This document shows, piece by piece, positions 1 to 12,208 of a stretch of 64,000 nt of DNA. The notes beneath the pieces were generated by a model. It was given only the letters and a program-made list of their open reading frames with translations, did no database searches and was not told the origin of the DNA. Numbering within the stretch: the stretch's first letter is position 1; each line of letters begins with the position of its first letter. Origin of the DNA: Labia minor. Lineage: Eukaryota; Arthropoda; Insecta; Dermaptera; Spongiphoridae. The stretch spans positions 75,355,719-75,419,718 of the forward strand of contig OY720348.1 of assembly GCA_963082975.1 (NCBI GenBank), written 5' to 3'. The translations under genes and the position numbers were made by a program.

Positions 1-800
1 GGGGAATTTCTCGTGTAAATTTATTTGAAATATTTACCAATCATTTAATATATTTTATAGAAATTATTTATGGATATTTTTTTTCTTTGGGGGCGGGGGG
101 GAGGGTGATTATCAGATCTAGATTCTGTTATTTTTGATATAAATAGAAAATAAAATTTAAATTAAAGTTAAGCTTATCTAAATGGATCAATCAATGAATT
201 TATAATGAAAGCAGATTTCTCATTGGATAGACAAGGATCGAATCTTAAGAGGTTGCGAAATTAAAACAAAAAAAACAAACATTTTTATGATTTTTGTCCC
301 TCATTTTTGAGTCTTGTTTTGATATTTTCGATTTTAATTATTTCTTTTTCAATGATAAATTCTCATAGCCAATTACAAGAAAACAACGAAATGATTGTAT
401 GGATAGAAAGAAATGAGGTTTCGTGAATCTTCTCTTCGATAGGTTAATTTCGGTTATTCCAATAATCTCAGTGATGGGATCCATCTACATAATATGGATA
501 TCGAAATGGATGATGTCAATGACCATTAGGACCTATCGATCCTAGATATTCCTAATCCTATTCTTTTGGATTGATAGGAAATGAATGGGAAAATACAAAT
601 TAATAGTAATTCTAAATTTAAATTGAATTGAAGTTCAAAAATCGCTATTTTTTCTATTGAATTACATCGAATCATGGTTTACCTATTTTTTCGATAGGAT
701 ATAAAGGAGGGTGATTTTTTGAAATGGAAATCCTTGTTTGGATTGGTTCCATACCTTGGAAATCCAAACCTGAATAAGGAATTGTATTTTTCGGAGGAGT
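1..800. other. AT-rich sequence, nothing recognised
   Basis: Plain AT-rich sequence with short G and A runs. No repeat shared with the rest of the window, no splice-site pair and no coding-like frame was seen. It leads into the GC-rich island that starts near 815. Confidence 0.6.
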
Positions 801-814
801 CCAACTCAAGCATT

Positions 815-1598
815 GCTATACTGTATACGAGAAGGTGGCGATGAGGTCCTATCCGAGGATAGTTGCAAAGATGGCCGGGACCTGTTTTCTGCACAACTCA
901 TCCCCAGCCTAGCCTGTGCCATTTTTCCTCGAGCACTTTGCTTTCCATTAGCGTTGCCATCGTATCGGTGTGCATGCATCCATGGATTGGTGTGTCTTGG
1001 TGTGGGAATGGATGTGTGTTTCCTTTTCTTTGAAGCCCGCGCGCGCGCTTTTCTCTGCAAGCAGCAACGTCCCCTGTCGGGCGCCGCGCGCAACTCCCCA
1101 CCCTTCTCCACTTGTCTTCCTCCCCTTCATCACTCCTCCTGCGCTTAGATGGGCCGCAAGCGCAGAACCGTTGCCCCTTCGCCTTCAACCAGTCGCTTTC
1201 CTCTCTCCTTGCTCTGGCCTCGCTCTCTCTCTCTCTTTCTCTTTCTCCTCTTTGCTTCTCTTCTCTTCGCTTCGCTTCTATTTTTTCCTCTCCTTTCCTT
1301 TCTCAATTCACATTGGTCTACTCTCACTCATTCTCTCTCTCGCTCCCACTCCGTCAATATCGTTCCGTCACTGATTTTTTCTCTGAAATTCCCTCGGAAT
1401 CTGGCAGCGATGGCTCAAGCAGCAGGCAGTTGCTGTCTGAATCAGCGGCCGTCGCGTTTTGTGCAGTTGAACGAATTTGTTTCTCTCTACTTTGTTGCGG
1501 ACGGAGTGCAATGCTGAAGACGAAGACGGCGAACGAAGGCGGCGGACGAAGGTGGCGGACGATCCATCCCGATGCTTCTCGCTTCTCTTCTTATGCTG
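815..1598 (+). promoter_or_regulatory. GC/CpG-rich island: candidate promoter and first exon
   Basis: Base composition changes sharply from AT-rich to GC- and CpG-rich, including a run of alternating CG around 1038-1047 and a GGGCGCCGCGCGC stretch near 1079. CT/GAGA-type tracts follow at about 1225-1256 and 1326-1345. The block ends at a consensus splice donor (CTG|GTAAGTGT, GT at 1599). Several overlapping frames stay open here on both strands, which is expected of stop-poor GC-rich DNA, and none looks like a known protein. CpG islands of this kind usually mark promoters in AT-rich animal genomes. By inference this is the first exon of a + strand transcript; since the only secure genes downstream are mir-100 and let-7 on the same strand, it could be their host-transcript promoter. 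A 5' exon of an unrelated gene is equally allowed. Confidence 0.4.
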
Positions 1599-1910
1599 GT
1601 AAGTGTCCAAAGGCTGATCCTTGTATTGATTTCGGGTGACAGCCTGGCGATCCAACGCCCTGTGCAATTTTAGGTAGCCATGAATGTCCATGGACCTGTC
1701 ATTGACTTCTTCTTGGGTCAATAATGCAGCTCCGCGGGTGGAGCCGGGTCCAGGCTCTAAGAACTCAACCGGGCAGAGCCTGGATCGGCTCCAGACGCAG
1801 CCTCCGGCCCGTGTCTTAGCCATTAACCCCGAAAAAAGAGAAGCAGCCTCTTCCTCCCAGAATGGATCCCACTTATCCTTAGGGATGCTAGTCCATTGAC
1901 CTAGATCCCT
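1599..1910. other. GC-rich continuation of the island past the splice donor
   Basis: From the donor at 1599 the sequence stays GC-rich to about 1900, with paired GGAGCC/GGCTCC and CAGGCTC/GAGCCTG motifs between 1738 and 1795 that could fold. It may be the start of intron 1 or part of a bidirectional promoter. No recognisable product. Confidence 0.35.
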
Positions 1911-3925
1911 CCAAGAACATCCAATACCAAAGAAAACAAGAAACAAGAAAGAAGGAAAGAATTAAAGAATTCAACAAACAGCACATCGATACACTTGGAC
2001 TCCTCTGTCTCGGTCTTCCTCTTCCCCTCCCTCAATTTCTATACAACTAAAAAATAGAAATCTTCCTTATATATATAAACTCATATTTCTCTTTTTTTTT
2101 GTCCTACTCCACATTCCTATCTTCTTGAATGAATAAAATCCCTTTGGTGTTTTTTTTCAAATTGAAAATCAATGAATCTATCCCCTTTGGAGTCACCCGA
2201 TTGACCCAGTCGATCCCCGAGGGTGAATGAAAGTAAAAGCAGTGGGTTTCCTGGGCCGTTCCCTCGGACGGCCACTCACTTTATCGGATCGATTTTCCTT
2301 TCTCATGCAAAGATGTTTGCTGCATACAGAGACGTCATCTGGTTAACATGAATTTATACAATCTCTCTCTCTCTCTCTCAACTATCTCCAATTAAAAATA
2401 TTCCTACCTTTCATTGTTTACTTAGGATTAAAAATTAAAAATGAATTCTTTGAGGGAGGTTGGTTGGTTGGTGTGGGAAGCAGATTTTTTTTTCATCGAT
2501 GAGAATTTAAACAAAAACTCCCTCTCGCCTCCCGTAAGACAAACCAAGCATTGAAGGGTTGAGAGGAGTGGGAGGTATGGTCGGTTTAGGTTCAGATAAA
2601 AAACGAGAGGGAAATGTAAATTCCTTGATAAATGATAACAAAAAAAAATGTAAATTTGATTAAAGATTATTTTAAAAATATACTAGGGTATTCCATCCAA
2701 TTCAGGTCAAAAAATTCAATATTTTAATTAATCGATGTGTATTTTTTATTTATTTATTATTCTTGGTTATTTTTTATATAATAAAATAATTATAAATTCA
2801 ACAAGATTGGAGGTGCGAATGCGAGAAGAAATAGGTCGAATTACAATTTATTTGGAGTATAGACCGCAATTATATAAATTAATAGAAGATAATTGGTAAA
2901 GTATTGTGAGACGATGAAAGTAGTTTAGAATGATGGAAGGAATGTAGAAGGTAACTTTATATTCATTAATTTCCAAGGAATCGACAGATATATTCAATTG
3001 TATAAGCAATTTTTGGTATGGAGAGTAAAAAAGGGCCGATAGGTCGTGTGTTTTAGTATTGAAATTCTTTCCAATTTGCCTTTGAATCTCACTTATTGAT
3101 TTGCCTCGTAATTCAACTTGCTATTACTATTCTTCGGTATCGAAATCTCCCGGCCCCTGTCGAACTACCCACCCATCCACCGCCACCTATTCACCCTATC
3201 CAAATATTTTGGACCGATGGAACGTTCATCGATTGGATATTTCATTGGAACAAATGTTTAGGGATTAAAAATAATCATTCCCCCCCCCCACCTCCAATAT
3301 ATTGGTTCGAGAACAACAACAAATTTACCTTATTTATTATCTTTCCCTTTCCTTGTCCTCTACTTGAATCTATTTTCCTGTGAGACATACAAATTTTATT
3401 TAATTTTACTATTTATTTATTTATATTAATATTTATTTATTTATTTAAGATGAAAAAATGAGATTTTTAATGAAAAAAAAAATTTAAAAATAATCTATTC
3501 ATATATTTATTTCAATGATTATATTGCTTTTATTATGACTATTGTTTTTAATTTCAATTTGTTTTGAAGTTATCCACTTTCCTACGGTATTTCTATATTA
3601 GTTTAGTAGTACTATTATTATTTTAAAATTTGTATGAATTTCATTAAATTATTTTACATTTAAAATAAATAAATGATAAAAAAAAACAGAAATTATAAAT
3701 GGAGATTGTTCCATAAACAAGTGACACGAATAGGAGAAGAAAGACGAATTAAAATTTTATTTATAGAGACAATCAATTAGCGAACGTAGTAGAAAGTCGA
3801 AATCTTAAAAAACCAAAGATTTAGAGAAAGAAAGAAATTGGATGGCGCGACACGATGTTTCATGTATTTACTATTACATAAAACGTTTGTAGAATACTAA
3901 CAGATAATATAGAAAAGGGAAATAT
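1911..3925. other. AT-rich sequence with a (CT)n tract
   Basis: Mostly AT-rich. A (CT) run lies at 2363-2380 and a more complex unique patch at about 2190-2340. An open frame at 3096-3383 is low-complexity and not convincing as coding. A C-run is at 3281-3289. Confidence 0.5.
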
Positions 3926-4828
3926 TTAACCCATTTGGGAACAACAGAAAAAATCTAAATAGCGTTTGTAAACTGTTAAATTGGACACCAAATTTGTGCT
4001 AGTGGAATCATGTTATAATCTTAACTTTTGTTTTAAAAGTATATTTGATAACTACAGCAGTTATTAGTTCTTGCTTGCAACAAAAACAAAAAATAATTTG
4101 AAAAATTAGTAATTGTGATTTTTAAACATATGTAAATTCATGATAAGGTATTATTGTTTTATTGTTTTTATAAATTTCTTTTTATTTACTATCTAGTAGT
4201 TATAATTAGTTCAAATAAATAAAAAAAATTTCATTTGAAGTTTACAAAACATCAAAAAATAAATTGTTCCCATTTGGAAACGCTGGTCTTTCGGCTGTTA
4301 TTTAAAGATTTTTATTTTATTTACTTTGGATGGCATGATCAACTTATATATTTTTTTACTTAGTCACACAATATAAATATATAAATCTAATCAAAATAAG
4401 AAATATAAATTAAATAATTAAGTAAAATTGAATAATAATTTCATGAAATTTGGAATATTTTCTGAAAAATCGATGAAAAAAATGGTACGATATTTTGGTC
4501 ACCATTTCATGAAGCAGTTTATTCATGGAGGTGTACGATCCTTGAACAAAGTGGAAGAAAATTGTTTTTTCTTTGTTTGGGAACCTATGTTTTTTTAATT
4601 TTTTAAAATTCTAAAAACATAATTTGATGTTTTATAAATGCATTTCTTTATTTTACTTGTATTAATGATCAGCGTTCCCAAATGGGAACATTTATTTTCA
4701 TACACCAAAAACCCTTTCAAAAATATTTTTTTGTAAAAATATATTTTCCCCTATATTTATCTACATGATATCTAATGAAAAACTGAAAAAAAAAATTAAA
4801 ATAGAAAATTTGGTCACCAATGGGTTAA
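3926..4828. mobile_element. piggyBac-like non-autonomous element (TTAA-flanked)
   Basis: The block begins TTAACCCATTTGGGAAC and ends CACCAATGGGTTAA, so both ends are a TTAA followed by a CCCATT terminal inverted repeat. The piggyBac superfamily uses TTAA targets and CCC-starting termini. Internal copies of the terminal motif (GTTCCCAAATGGGAAC near 4673 and CCCATTTGGAAACG near 4269) resemble subterminal repeats. Length is 903 bp including both TTAA. There is no open transposase, so it would depend on another element. The inverted repeat beyond about 10 bp is imperfect. Confidence 0.45.
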
Positions 4829-6130
4829 AAAACATAAAACAAATAGGAAAGGTTTTTAACGTTGTGGTATCATCAAGTCACGTAGTGAGAGTCTAAATAT
4901 TTAATGGATTATGGTATATGAAAAATAAAATAAAAAAACATTTCTATACTTTGAAAATGCTTACAATAACAATACCCTGCTGATGATATTAACTCTTACG
5001 ACGAAATATATTTTAGCATAATATGATTAATTTTATCTGATTTTATTGATAAATCGTTTTTTAAACGTCGGAAATTGCTGATCGATCCATATTTAAGGAT
5101 CAACTTGAGTTATCCCCGAATAAACTTACCAATTTTCCGTCTTGGATTTTATACTTGGCCTCCCTTATCCGTGAGAAAATCATTTATTTTGATTGGCTCT
5201 CCAAACTAATACACACATTTTCCATGGATGAAGCATCCATGGAAACATGAAGCATAATCCCTTCAACCACTTGCCATATTGCACATGTTCCAATCTCGAA
5301 ATGTATGCTTTACCCTTTCTACTTTTTCAAATGATCACCAAAATCATAGGACATCCAATTTTATAAAACCACCCACTTATTTATTTTATTCTTCATGGAA
5401 ATCATTTTCATTAATTTATTTTCTATTTTGAAAATGTATAATAATACTTACAATTGGAATTTCATTTTTCATCATGCAAATCCTGGATATTTTTCCTATC
5501 GATCTCGAATGATGGATGAAAAGAGAAATCAATCCATAAACTCGATAAGAAGGAATTGGAAATTGTCTCGAGTCGATTCCCGTTCTCGCGTGATTTGGAA
5601 AGGTTGGTTTGGGCGGTGGAAGTTGAGGTAGGCACTGGAACAGCTCCTAGCGCAGTTGGAATATTGGAAGCCGCGTTCCGTTTCATCCGAGGAACCGAAT
5701 TGGATTAGGAAAACTTGGCAAGCCAGGCACTCTCCTCTCAACGCCGAGCTGAAGCGTAACAACATTGAGGCAGGAGTCATTGACTCCTGGTTGAAGGAGT
5801 TCGCTCTACGACAACGACGATCCCATTGAAACAGGCAACTGGGGGCAACGCTACTCTCCAAAGCCAATGCCCCCCCCCCCCCCGCCTCGACATATGAAAT
5901 CATTTTTTTCTATTTTTCTATCCACTACACCATCGAATATTGACTTTGGTTAACGAGAGAAGGGCATCCTCTCATGAAAGGGGTGAACTCGAGGGAAACA
6001 TTGGGGTTGGGTAAAGTGGGCACCAGGCATATTGCATAGATATATTTTAGAGATTTCTTCCCTTCACAGCGACTATACATTTTATTAATATCATTATTTA
6101 AAAAAAAAAAATAAAAATAAAAAAAAAAAA
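4829..6130. other. AT-rich spacer with one GC-rich block
   Basis: AT-rich except 5560-5880, which is GC-rich and unique, with frames open on both strands and a C-run at 5870-5883. A weak donor-like GAG|GTAGGC occurs near 5629. It could hold an exon, but no acceptor/donor pair was convincing. Confidence 0.4.
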
Positions 6131-6714
6131 AAGCTGGAGTGTCTCCACTCGACTATCTCGCAACTTTGTATTGGATTAATTATAAAATAGATTATATTTA
6201 AATTAAATTTAATTAATTATCACTTAAAATTAATAAATAATATTTATTACATCATATTAATGTTTGGCTCTTTGTTGATGGCGCCAAGTCACGTGTTGGC
6301 GCGTGATTTGCAGTGTTAAAAAATTAATTCCAGTACTTTCAGCGAGATTCTACCAAACTGAAATTCTATATATACCAGTTTTATACAATTTTTAACCATG
6401 TGAAAAACTATCAAACCTATATCTTTATTTTTACAGGCACTTTATCGGAAAAAAAATCAAAACGTTGTAAGTAATGACCCTCTTCCGGTTGAGCTACATT
6501 TCTCAAAAATTTCAGAAAAATACGAATTTTGAATAATGCCCGTATACCAAATTTCATGATTCTAGCTCCAACCGTTTTTGCGTAATCTTGTCTACATACA
6601 CACATACAGACAGACATTTTTCTCAACCTTAATGGAGATAATTCAGGAACCTTCAAAACGTATAAAAACATCAAAATCTCGACATCCAAAATTTTCGTGA
6701 TCGCAATACTATCT
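6131..6714 (-). mobile_element. Hel-A copy 1 (Helentron/DINE-like)
   Basis: Family description, used for all Hel-A copies: in sense orientation the element starts TTACTATCTCGCCAGAGATA and ends with the subterminal repeat GCGAGATAGT, a short hairpin (GAGTG/CACTC) and CCAGCTAA. The subterminal ACTATCTCGC and GCGAGATAGT are inverse to each other. An internal (TG)n microsatellite lies about 110-150 bp in. No coding capacity is present. Inverse subterminal repeats, a central microsatellite, a 3' hairpin and a CTAA end are the hallmarks of non-autonomous Helentrons/DINEs (rolling-circle elements). This copy is in reverse orientation and has lost the outermost roughly 20 bp of its 5' end. Confidence 0.65.
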
Positions 6715-7355
6715 AAAAAAATTTATCTTCTGTATAATTGAATTCTAACGGCAAACGCTTCCGTTACAGAACCAACTTTCAGTCGGTTTTTTTTTTAATA
6801 TACTTGTATAAATATAAAATAAATATAAATTACAACTCAAACCACACCAATCATCAATATGGATTATGGATAGATATTTCCACAGTCCGATAATAAATGA
6901 AATCAAATAAATTGAAGCGTAGGTCTAAAGAACTTCTTCTATCCATGTTCTTTCAGATACTCATTTTTACCGACCGACGATAGTAAGGGAGGTATTTTTT
7001 TCCAGTTGGAAGAGAGTTAACAGTTTTTATCAAATTTATGCCTCATAGCCCCCCCCCCCCCCCTCTTTCTTCTTCTCTCTCTTTCTTTCCCGGGAAAACC
7101 AAATTGGTTTCTATGTTTATAAATTGTATAATATTTATTTATATAATATTTCATAAATATAAAATTACATTTATAAACATCAACATAAACTGGGAACGTT
7201 AAACATCGTAGAAGAATCGTAAAATCGGTTCCAACTCATTTTAATTGGAATAATAAATGAATAAATATCAATCATTCTATTAACATAAGTAATATACATA
7301 TTTCAATTGTTTTTTAATTACTATCTATTTTTATTTTATGAATTCTTATTCGAAA
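6715..7355. other. AT-rich spacer with a Hel-B fragment
   Basis: At 6966-7003 there is a short piece (ACCGACCGACGATAGTAAGG and following) matching the Hel-B family seen at 23.4 and 56 kb. A run of 13 C lies near 7050. Otherwise nothing recognised. Confidence 0.45.
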
Positions 7356-7949
7356 TAAGCTGGAGTGTCTCCACTCGACTATCTCGCAATTTTGAATTGG
7401 ATTAATTAACAAAGATTATATTTAAATTAAATTTAATTAATTATAAATTAAAATTAATCAATAATATTTATTAAATCAGCGCATGTTTGGCTTTTTGTTG
7501 ATGGCACCACGTCACGTGTTGGCGCGTGAGATTTGCAGTGTTAAAAAATGAATTCCGGTACTTTCAGCGATTCAATCAAACTGAAATTCTATATATAGCA
7601 GTTTTATACAATTTTTAATCATGTGAAAAATTATCAAACATCTATCTTTATTTTTACGGTCACTTTAGAAGAAAAAAAATCAAAACGTTGTAGGTAATGA
7701 CCCTCTTTCGGTTGAGCTACATTTCTCAGAAGTTGATAGAAAACTACATATTTTGAATAATGCCCATGTACCAAATTTCATGATTCTAGCTCAAACTGTT
7801 TTTGAGTAATCTTGTCTACATACACACACAGATACATTTTTCTCAACCTTAGTGAAAATGATTCAGGAACCTTCAAAACGTATAAAAATATCAAATTCTC
7901 GACATCGAAAATTTTCGTGATAGCAATACTATCTCTGGCGAGATAGTAA
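7356..7949 (-). mobile_element. Hel-A copy 2, near full length
   Basis: Complete at both ends (TAAGCTGGAGTGTC at the left, CTCTGGCGAGATAGTAA at the right), 594 bp. It carries a short CA repeat at 7820-7829. Open frames in it are shadows. Confidence 0.7.
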
Positions 7950-8023
7950 AAATGGATAGTCTCCTTCCAAATGGCCGAATTAAAACAAGAAGAGTTCTTG
8001 GAATAAATTAGAAAATAATATCC

Positions 8024-8160
8024 CACAGGTATCGAGTAGATTCTTTTTTATAAAACCAAAGTGGAAAGAATTCTATTTCAGGGATTGGTCTCGCTGCCAT
8101 CACGTGAGCTCATGATTTCTTCTGCCTTCCCTCTTCCATGGAAGAATCATTTTCTTAACC
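8024..8160 (-). repeat. Repeat E copy 1
   Basis: A roughly 135-bp interspersed repeat sharing the ATCATGAGCTCACGTGA core and the flanking CCTGAAATAGA and GAATCTACYCG segments with copies at 16.5 and 46.5 kb. This copy is inverted relative to those. Termini and class were not resolved. Confidence 0.5.
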
Positions 8161-8822
8161 CTTTGACACTTTTCAATCTGTTTACCTACCGTCCATATTA
8201 AATGCAATTCTTGGATTCCATTCCATTATTCTTTTCCTAGGTCATCCCGTCTCCCTTTTTGATTCTAAATCTTTTTTTTTAATTAATATTATTTTTATTC
8301 TAATTTTTAATTATTTCTAAATAATTCTTTGGAATTTCTATAATTTTATTCTTTGGTGTACGATTACGGAAGCAAGGAAGGCGACAATCCACTCGCGGAA
8401 TGGGATGGAAGCTTCTTCTTGTTCCACTCATTTCCATTGGAAGGAATCCTTCTGGGTTTGATTACGAATTATTATTGTCATTTCCAATTTAATCTCAATT
8501 TTCGAGTTTTCTAAAATCATTCGTCTTCACAAATCTTTACTAATATTAATGAAACAGGCACGATGTTTTTCATTAAAAATAGAAATTAATCGCAAATAAT
8601 ATTTCAATTATAAATCACTGAATTTCATGAGAGTGTAAATTTTTATAATGGATTTTTCTTTTCCTTTATAACACCCGATGACGACTGGTAACTTGAATGG
8701 GCCATGGGGAGTCTTATCATCTCAGACACAGTTGGAGAACAAGACGAAGTTATTCTGCCTGTTTCCATGGAAGACTCTCCAGACGGGTTTCGAGTTCATC
8801 ATGATTCAGATGCCTCAACAAT

Positions 8823-8825
<3 letters not shown>
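8161..8825. other. AT-rich spacer ending in a coding-like patch
   Basis: AT-rich to about 8650; see the next entry for 8704-8826. No other feature. Confidence 0.5.

Positions 8826-8826
<1 letters not shown>
8704..8826 (+). CDS. short coding-like frame, unknown
   Basis: A frame beginning at an ATG in a good Kozak-like context (GGCCATGGGG) runs for about 41 codons before it enters a (TA)n tract. It reads MGSLIISDTVGEQDEVILPV and continues acidic and polar. Base composition is richer than its surroundings. An in-frame TAA lies 12 bases upstream of the ATG, so the frame cannot extend 5' without splicing. A foldback element (8826-9321) starts directly after it, so an exon may have been interrupted. 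No family recognised; chance is a real alternative. Confidence 0.2.
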
Positions 8827-8857
<31 letters not shown>

Positions 8858-9273
8858 GTTTAGATTTCCGTGAATGTTATTATTATTATTATCAGATTTA
8901 TCAGGGATATAATCTCGTATTTTTGTGAGATTGTTTTCTCGACGTTTCGGCACCCAGAGACTCTTTAGTCGGCCTGGCTGTTGTCCAGTGCGGACGTGTG
9001 CCCGTTTCAGGATTGCCCAGGATTCTTCGGAGCTTGACAGCAACACAGTGAGTACAAAACCACCCAACCTATCAACCCAAAATCCCGATATTAACCCTTG
9101 GTCACACAGACTAACACCCAGAATCCCAAAAATATTCCCATCTAAATAATCTCTTGAAAATGGCGCCAAAATGGGTGCCGAAACGTCGAGAAAACAATCT
9201 CACAAAAATACGAGATTATATCCCTGATAAATCTGATAGTAATAGTAATAATAACATTCACGGAAATCTAAAC

Positions 9274-9321
<48 letters not shown>
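8826..9321. mobile_element. Foldback element FB-1, copy 1
   Basis: Two arms of about 105 bp, 8853-8956 and 9172-9280, are near-perfect inverse copies (TGTTGGTTTAGATTTCCGTG at the left; its complement at the right). Each is bounded outside by a (TA)n tract. The roughly 215-bp centre is shared in part with the second copy at 58.5 kb. Each arm contains a GCCGAAACGTCGAG motif and a short ATT/ATA-rich stretch. Class is unknown: foldback DNA element or the repeated ends of a retroelement. Confidence 0.55.
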
Positions 9322-9324
<3 letters not shown>

Positions 9325-11173
9325 ATAAATATAATGAGAATATTAAATCTCCTCAAAATTATAAAATATCATTTGCCTTTTTTTTCTCAAGTGAAAATTC
9401 TCGACCTGTTTGATTTTATCCATTTTGTTTTTACTTTATTGATTTTTTACTTTTGCTATTTTCGAAATACAATTTTTTCTCAGAAAAATGATCGATCCAT
9501 TGCAACATTCTTTCTTTTTTTGTACACACGTTTGTCTACTGATGTGTGCTAATTCCTCCTCGTCTCTTTCCCCCTCTACCCACCAAATAAATGTATGTCA
9601 AATGGTAAGCAAATAAATAAAGGTCGGTGGCATATTTCGTCGGAGAGCCTGGGCCCCTTTCAAGCCTCACCTGCAATCTCATATCCGGTCAGGGGTCAGC
9701 CCCATGTTTCCAGGCAGGAGAGTACGCTGCTCCACACCACTGCCCCTTCACACTTCGTCTTCTTATTCTCTTTGGCTTGCACTCGGATACTTCGATACTT
9801 CATTGCTGCTAGCAGCCAATCATCAAACAAGGGGAAAACTTACCAGTTCAATATCGAGTAGCATGTACGTTACATTGGGGAAAGTGGGGGGGGGGGGGCT
9901 AATCATCACAACACCTTTTGGATTTTTTGCGTTACAATATCACACAGCAACAAAAGACCAGACGTTTTGTTGATCTTTTTTTTTGTCTGCAGAAGGGTGG
10001 CTGGTGGGTCCATCTCCTCCACATTCCCCAAAACAGGTGTCTTACCAACAAAACATTTCCTTTTCTATTTTCAATCAAATAATCATCCCATTTTTAATTA
10101 TTATTAGAGTTAGTCTATCCCACGCACATGCGTAATCCCACTAATTCACAATTCGATTTTAACCTTGCTGGTTTAACTAACTGCACAAAGCAGATTGAAA
10201 CAATTCTAATTCTAATGCAAGCGTAATTTATTTAAAATATACTCGTAAATCATATTCCAGTTTGTTTATATTTATCTGATATTTCACCCCACCCACCCAC
10301 TCTCCTTCCTTCTAAGGAAACTTTTTTATTTTTTCGTTGTACTTTCAAGTGAAAGAATGAAAATAAAAAAAAAATGATCAGACACAGCTCCAGACAGACC
10401 ATGACACGAATCCGGAAAGCCTACTTGTTTATTCTATTATTAATATTATCGATATTATTATTATTATTATTATTATATAGATATGCATGTTATATACATA
10501 TATAATATAAAATCAAAAACAATAATAAGATTTATTATTATATTCACTTACCCAAATAAGAATGAATAATATAATAATAATAATAATTTCAGATTTTTTT
10601 AACATTCTTTTTATTTCTAAAATATAGTTAATTTTAAAATAAATAATTTATTATGTTGCTCTAAATGAGTTAAGAATGTGCATTACAAGAATTTTAATGG
10701 AAATTTCAACATGAACGAGCAAATAAAAATAAAATAATATTTTATTTATTTATTTATTTTGATTCAAGGACTAAATTCATTATCCTCCCTTAAATAATAT
10801 CTACGCAAATAGAAAAATAAAAAAAAAAATTACTAAAATTAGATTTTAATAATACAAATATAAATAAATATACAATTTTTTATTTAATTTTTTTTTTATT
10901 TAAAAAACTATATTCAAAAACCATTCAATATATAAAATTGGAGTATAATTTATGATAAGTATGGTTTCTATTATCTACCTTGGTTTGATTTATTTTTTAA
11001 TTTATTGAATAAAAAAAAACATAAATTTATGTATCTTTCAAAAATATTTGCTAAATTTTTAACAGTTTTTTTTTCCAAATGAATGAATTAATTTATTTCT
11101 TGACGATTGAAATCTAAAATAAACATATCCTAATATCAATATCCCTTTTCTTTTAATTAATAATAAAAAAAAC
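9322..11173. other. AT-rich spacer with a unique GC-richer patch
   Basis: 9560-10050 is less AT-rich and unique, with a donor-like ATG|GTAAGC at 9605 and an acceptor-like TTTCCAG near 9712, but no paired exon was found. A G-run lies at 9887-9898. ATT microsatellites occur around 10450-10480 and 10571-10588. The rest is featureless. Confidence 0.45.
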
Positions 11174-11299
11174 GCTGACTATTGTATGTCCTAGCAACGG
11201 TTGATTCGGTCCCATAGACCCCAGTTAGAGAAATTCCGTTGCCAAGCCCGGGGCCACGAGAATGTGAGCCAACTACACTACCTCCCACCATGTAGCGCC
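11174..11299 (-). mobile_element. SINE fragment (copy S6)
   Basis: Reverse-strand fragment of the tRNA-derived SINE described at 45.1 kb. It keeps the GTCCCATAGACCCCAG block, a degraded tRNA-like head and the 3' tail. The middle is deleted and it is the most diverged copy. Confidence 0.5.
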
Positions 11300-12208
11300 T
11301 CTTTTAATTAATAATAGTTTTATAAATATTGAAAAATTGGAATGATATAAATAATTTATTGTTGATTATTGATTCTTTTATTGGACTCATTATTCACTCA
11401 TCACTCATTTATTTTTGTACAATTTCTTTTTTTTCAATTTTTTAGAATGATTATTATGATTTATATAATTTATTAAAACACATTCTATTATCATTGATTG
11501 CTATATTTATTGTTTATTATTATTAAATAGGAATGGAATATATTTTACAAATTCATTCAAAATTTCTATTTGTTCCGAGGGATATTTGTGTGTGAATAGT
11601 TTATTTTATATAATAATTCTAGAGAGAATTTGCCTTTAGACCTTCTTTACATTTTAAAAATTTAATTCTTATTGAAAAATATAGATTTATTTTTATAGTA
11701 GCTAACTTCATCTAGCTAAAATATTTTCATGTTCGCATTAACAATAAAATCGAATACCAATGATAATATGATCTATCTATCTAATTCCAATTGTATCTGA
11801 TAACAATGAATGGGAGGGATACCAAAGAACCGGTGAGGTTTCTATTTTCTTTCCCATCGCGACAACCAATCGTTGTCTGAACATTGCCAGGCGTTTCTCG
11901 TTTCGTTTATTAGTAGGTCATGGACACATTTCATTCATTTCATTTAAAATTAATTGAAATTAAACTCGGGAGATCAGTGTCAGCGACAAATAAAGGATAC
12001 ATAATATCTAAGCTTTGGAATTCATTATTGATGTCCTTATTCATGAAAGCTCTCTTCGATTTATTTATTTATTCCATTTTCGATTCATTTTAGCATGATC
12101 GTTTTTTATTTTTCATTTTTTACAAAAATCATTTTTATTTTTATTGTTTCGATTGTATGTATTATGAATCTTCTGTCAATTATTCAAGGAGTTTTTTTTT
12201 TTTTTATA
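11300..12208. other. AT-rich sequence, nothing recognised
   Basis: Uniformly AT-rich, without repeats shared elsewhere in the window. Confidence 0.6.

Noticed and set aside
1112-1639. Long open frames in the GC-rich island
   Set aside because: Several frames on both strands are open at once and none resembles a protein. Expected from stop-poor GC-rich and CT-repeat DNA.
1368-1946. 192-codon reverse-strand frame
   Set aside because: Crosses the splice donor and CT tracts, has no recognisable domain and overlaps better-supported promoter features.
9154-9275. Hammerhead ribozyme in the foldback arm
   Set aside because: GAAAC is present next to a GC stem but the CUGANGA core is absent.
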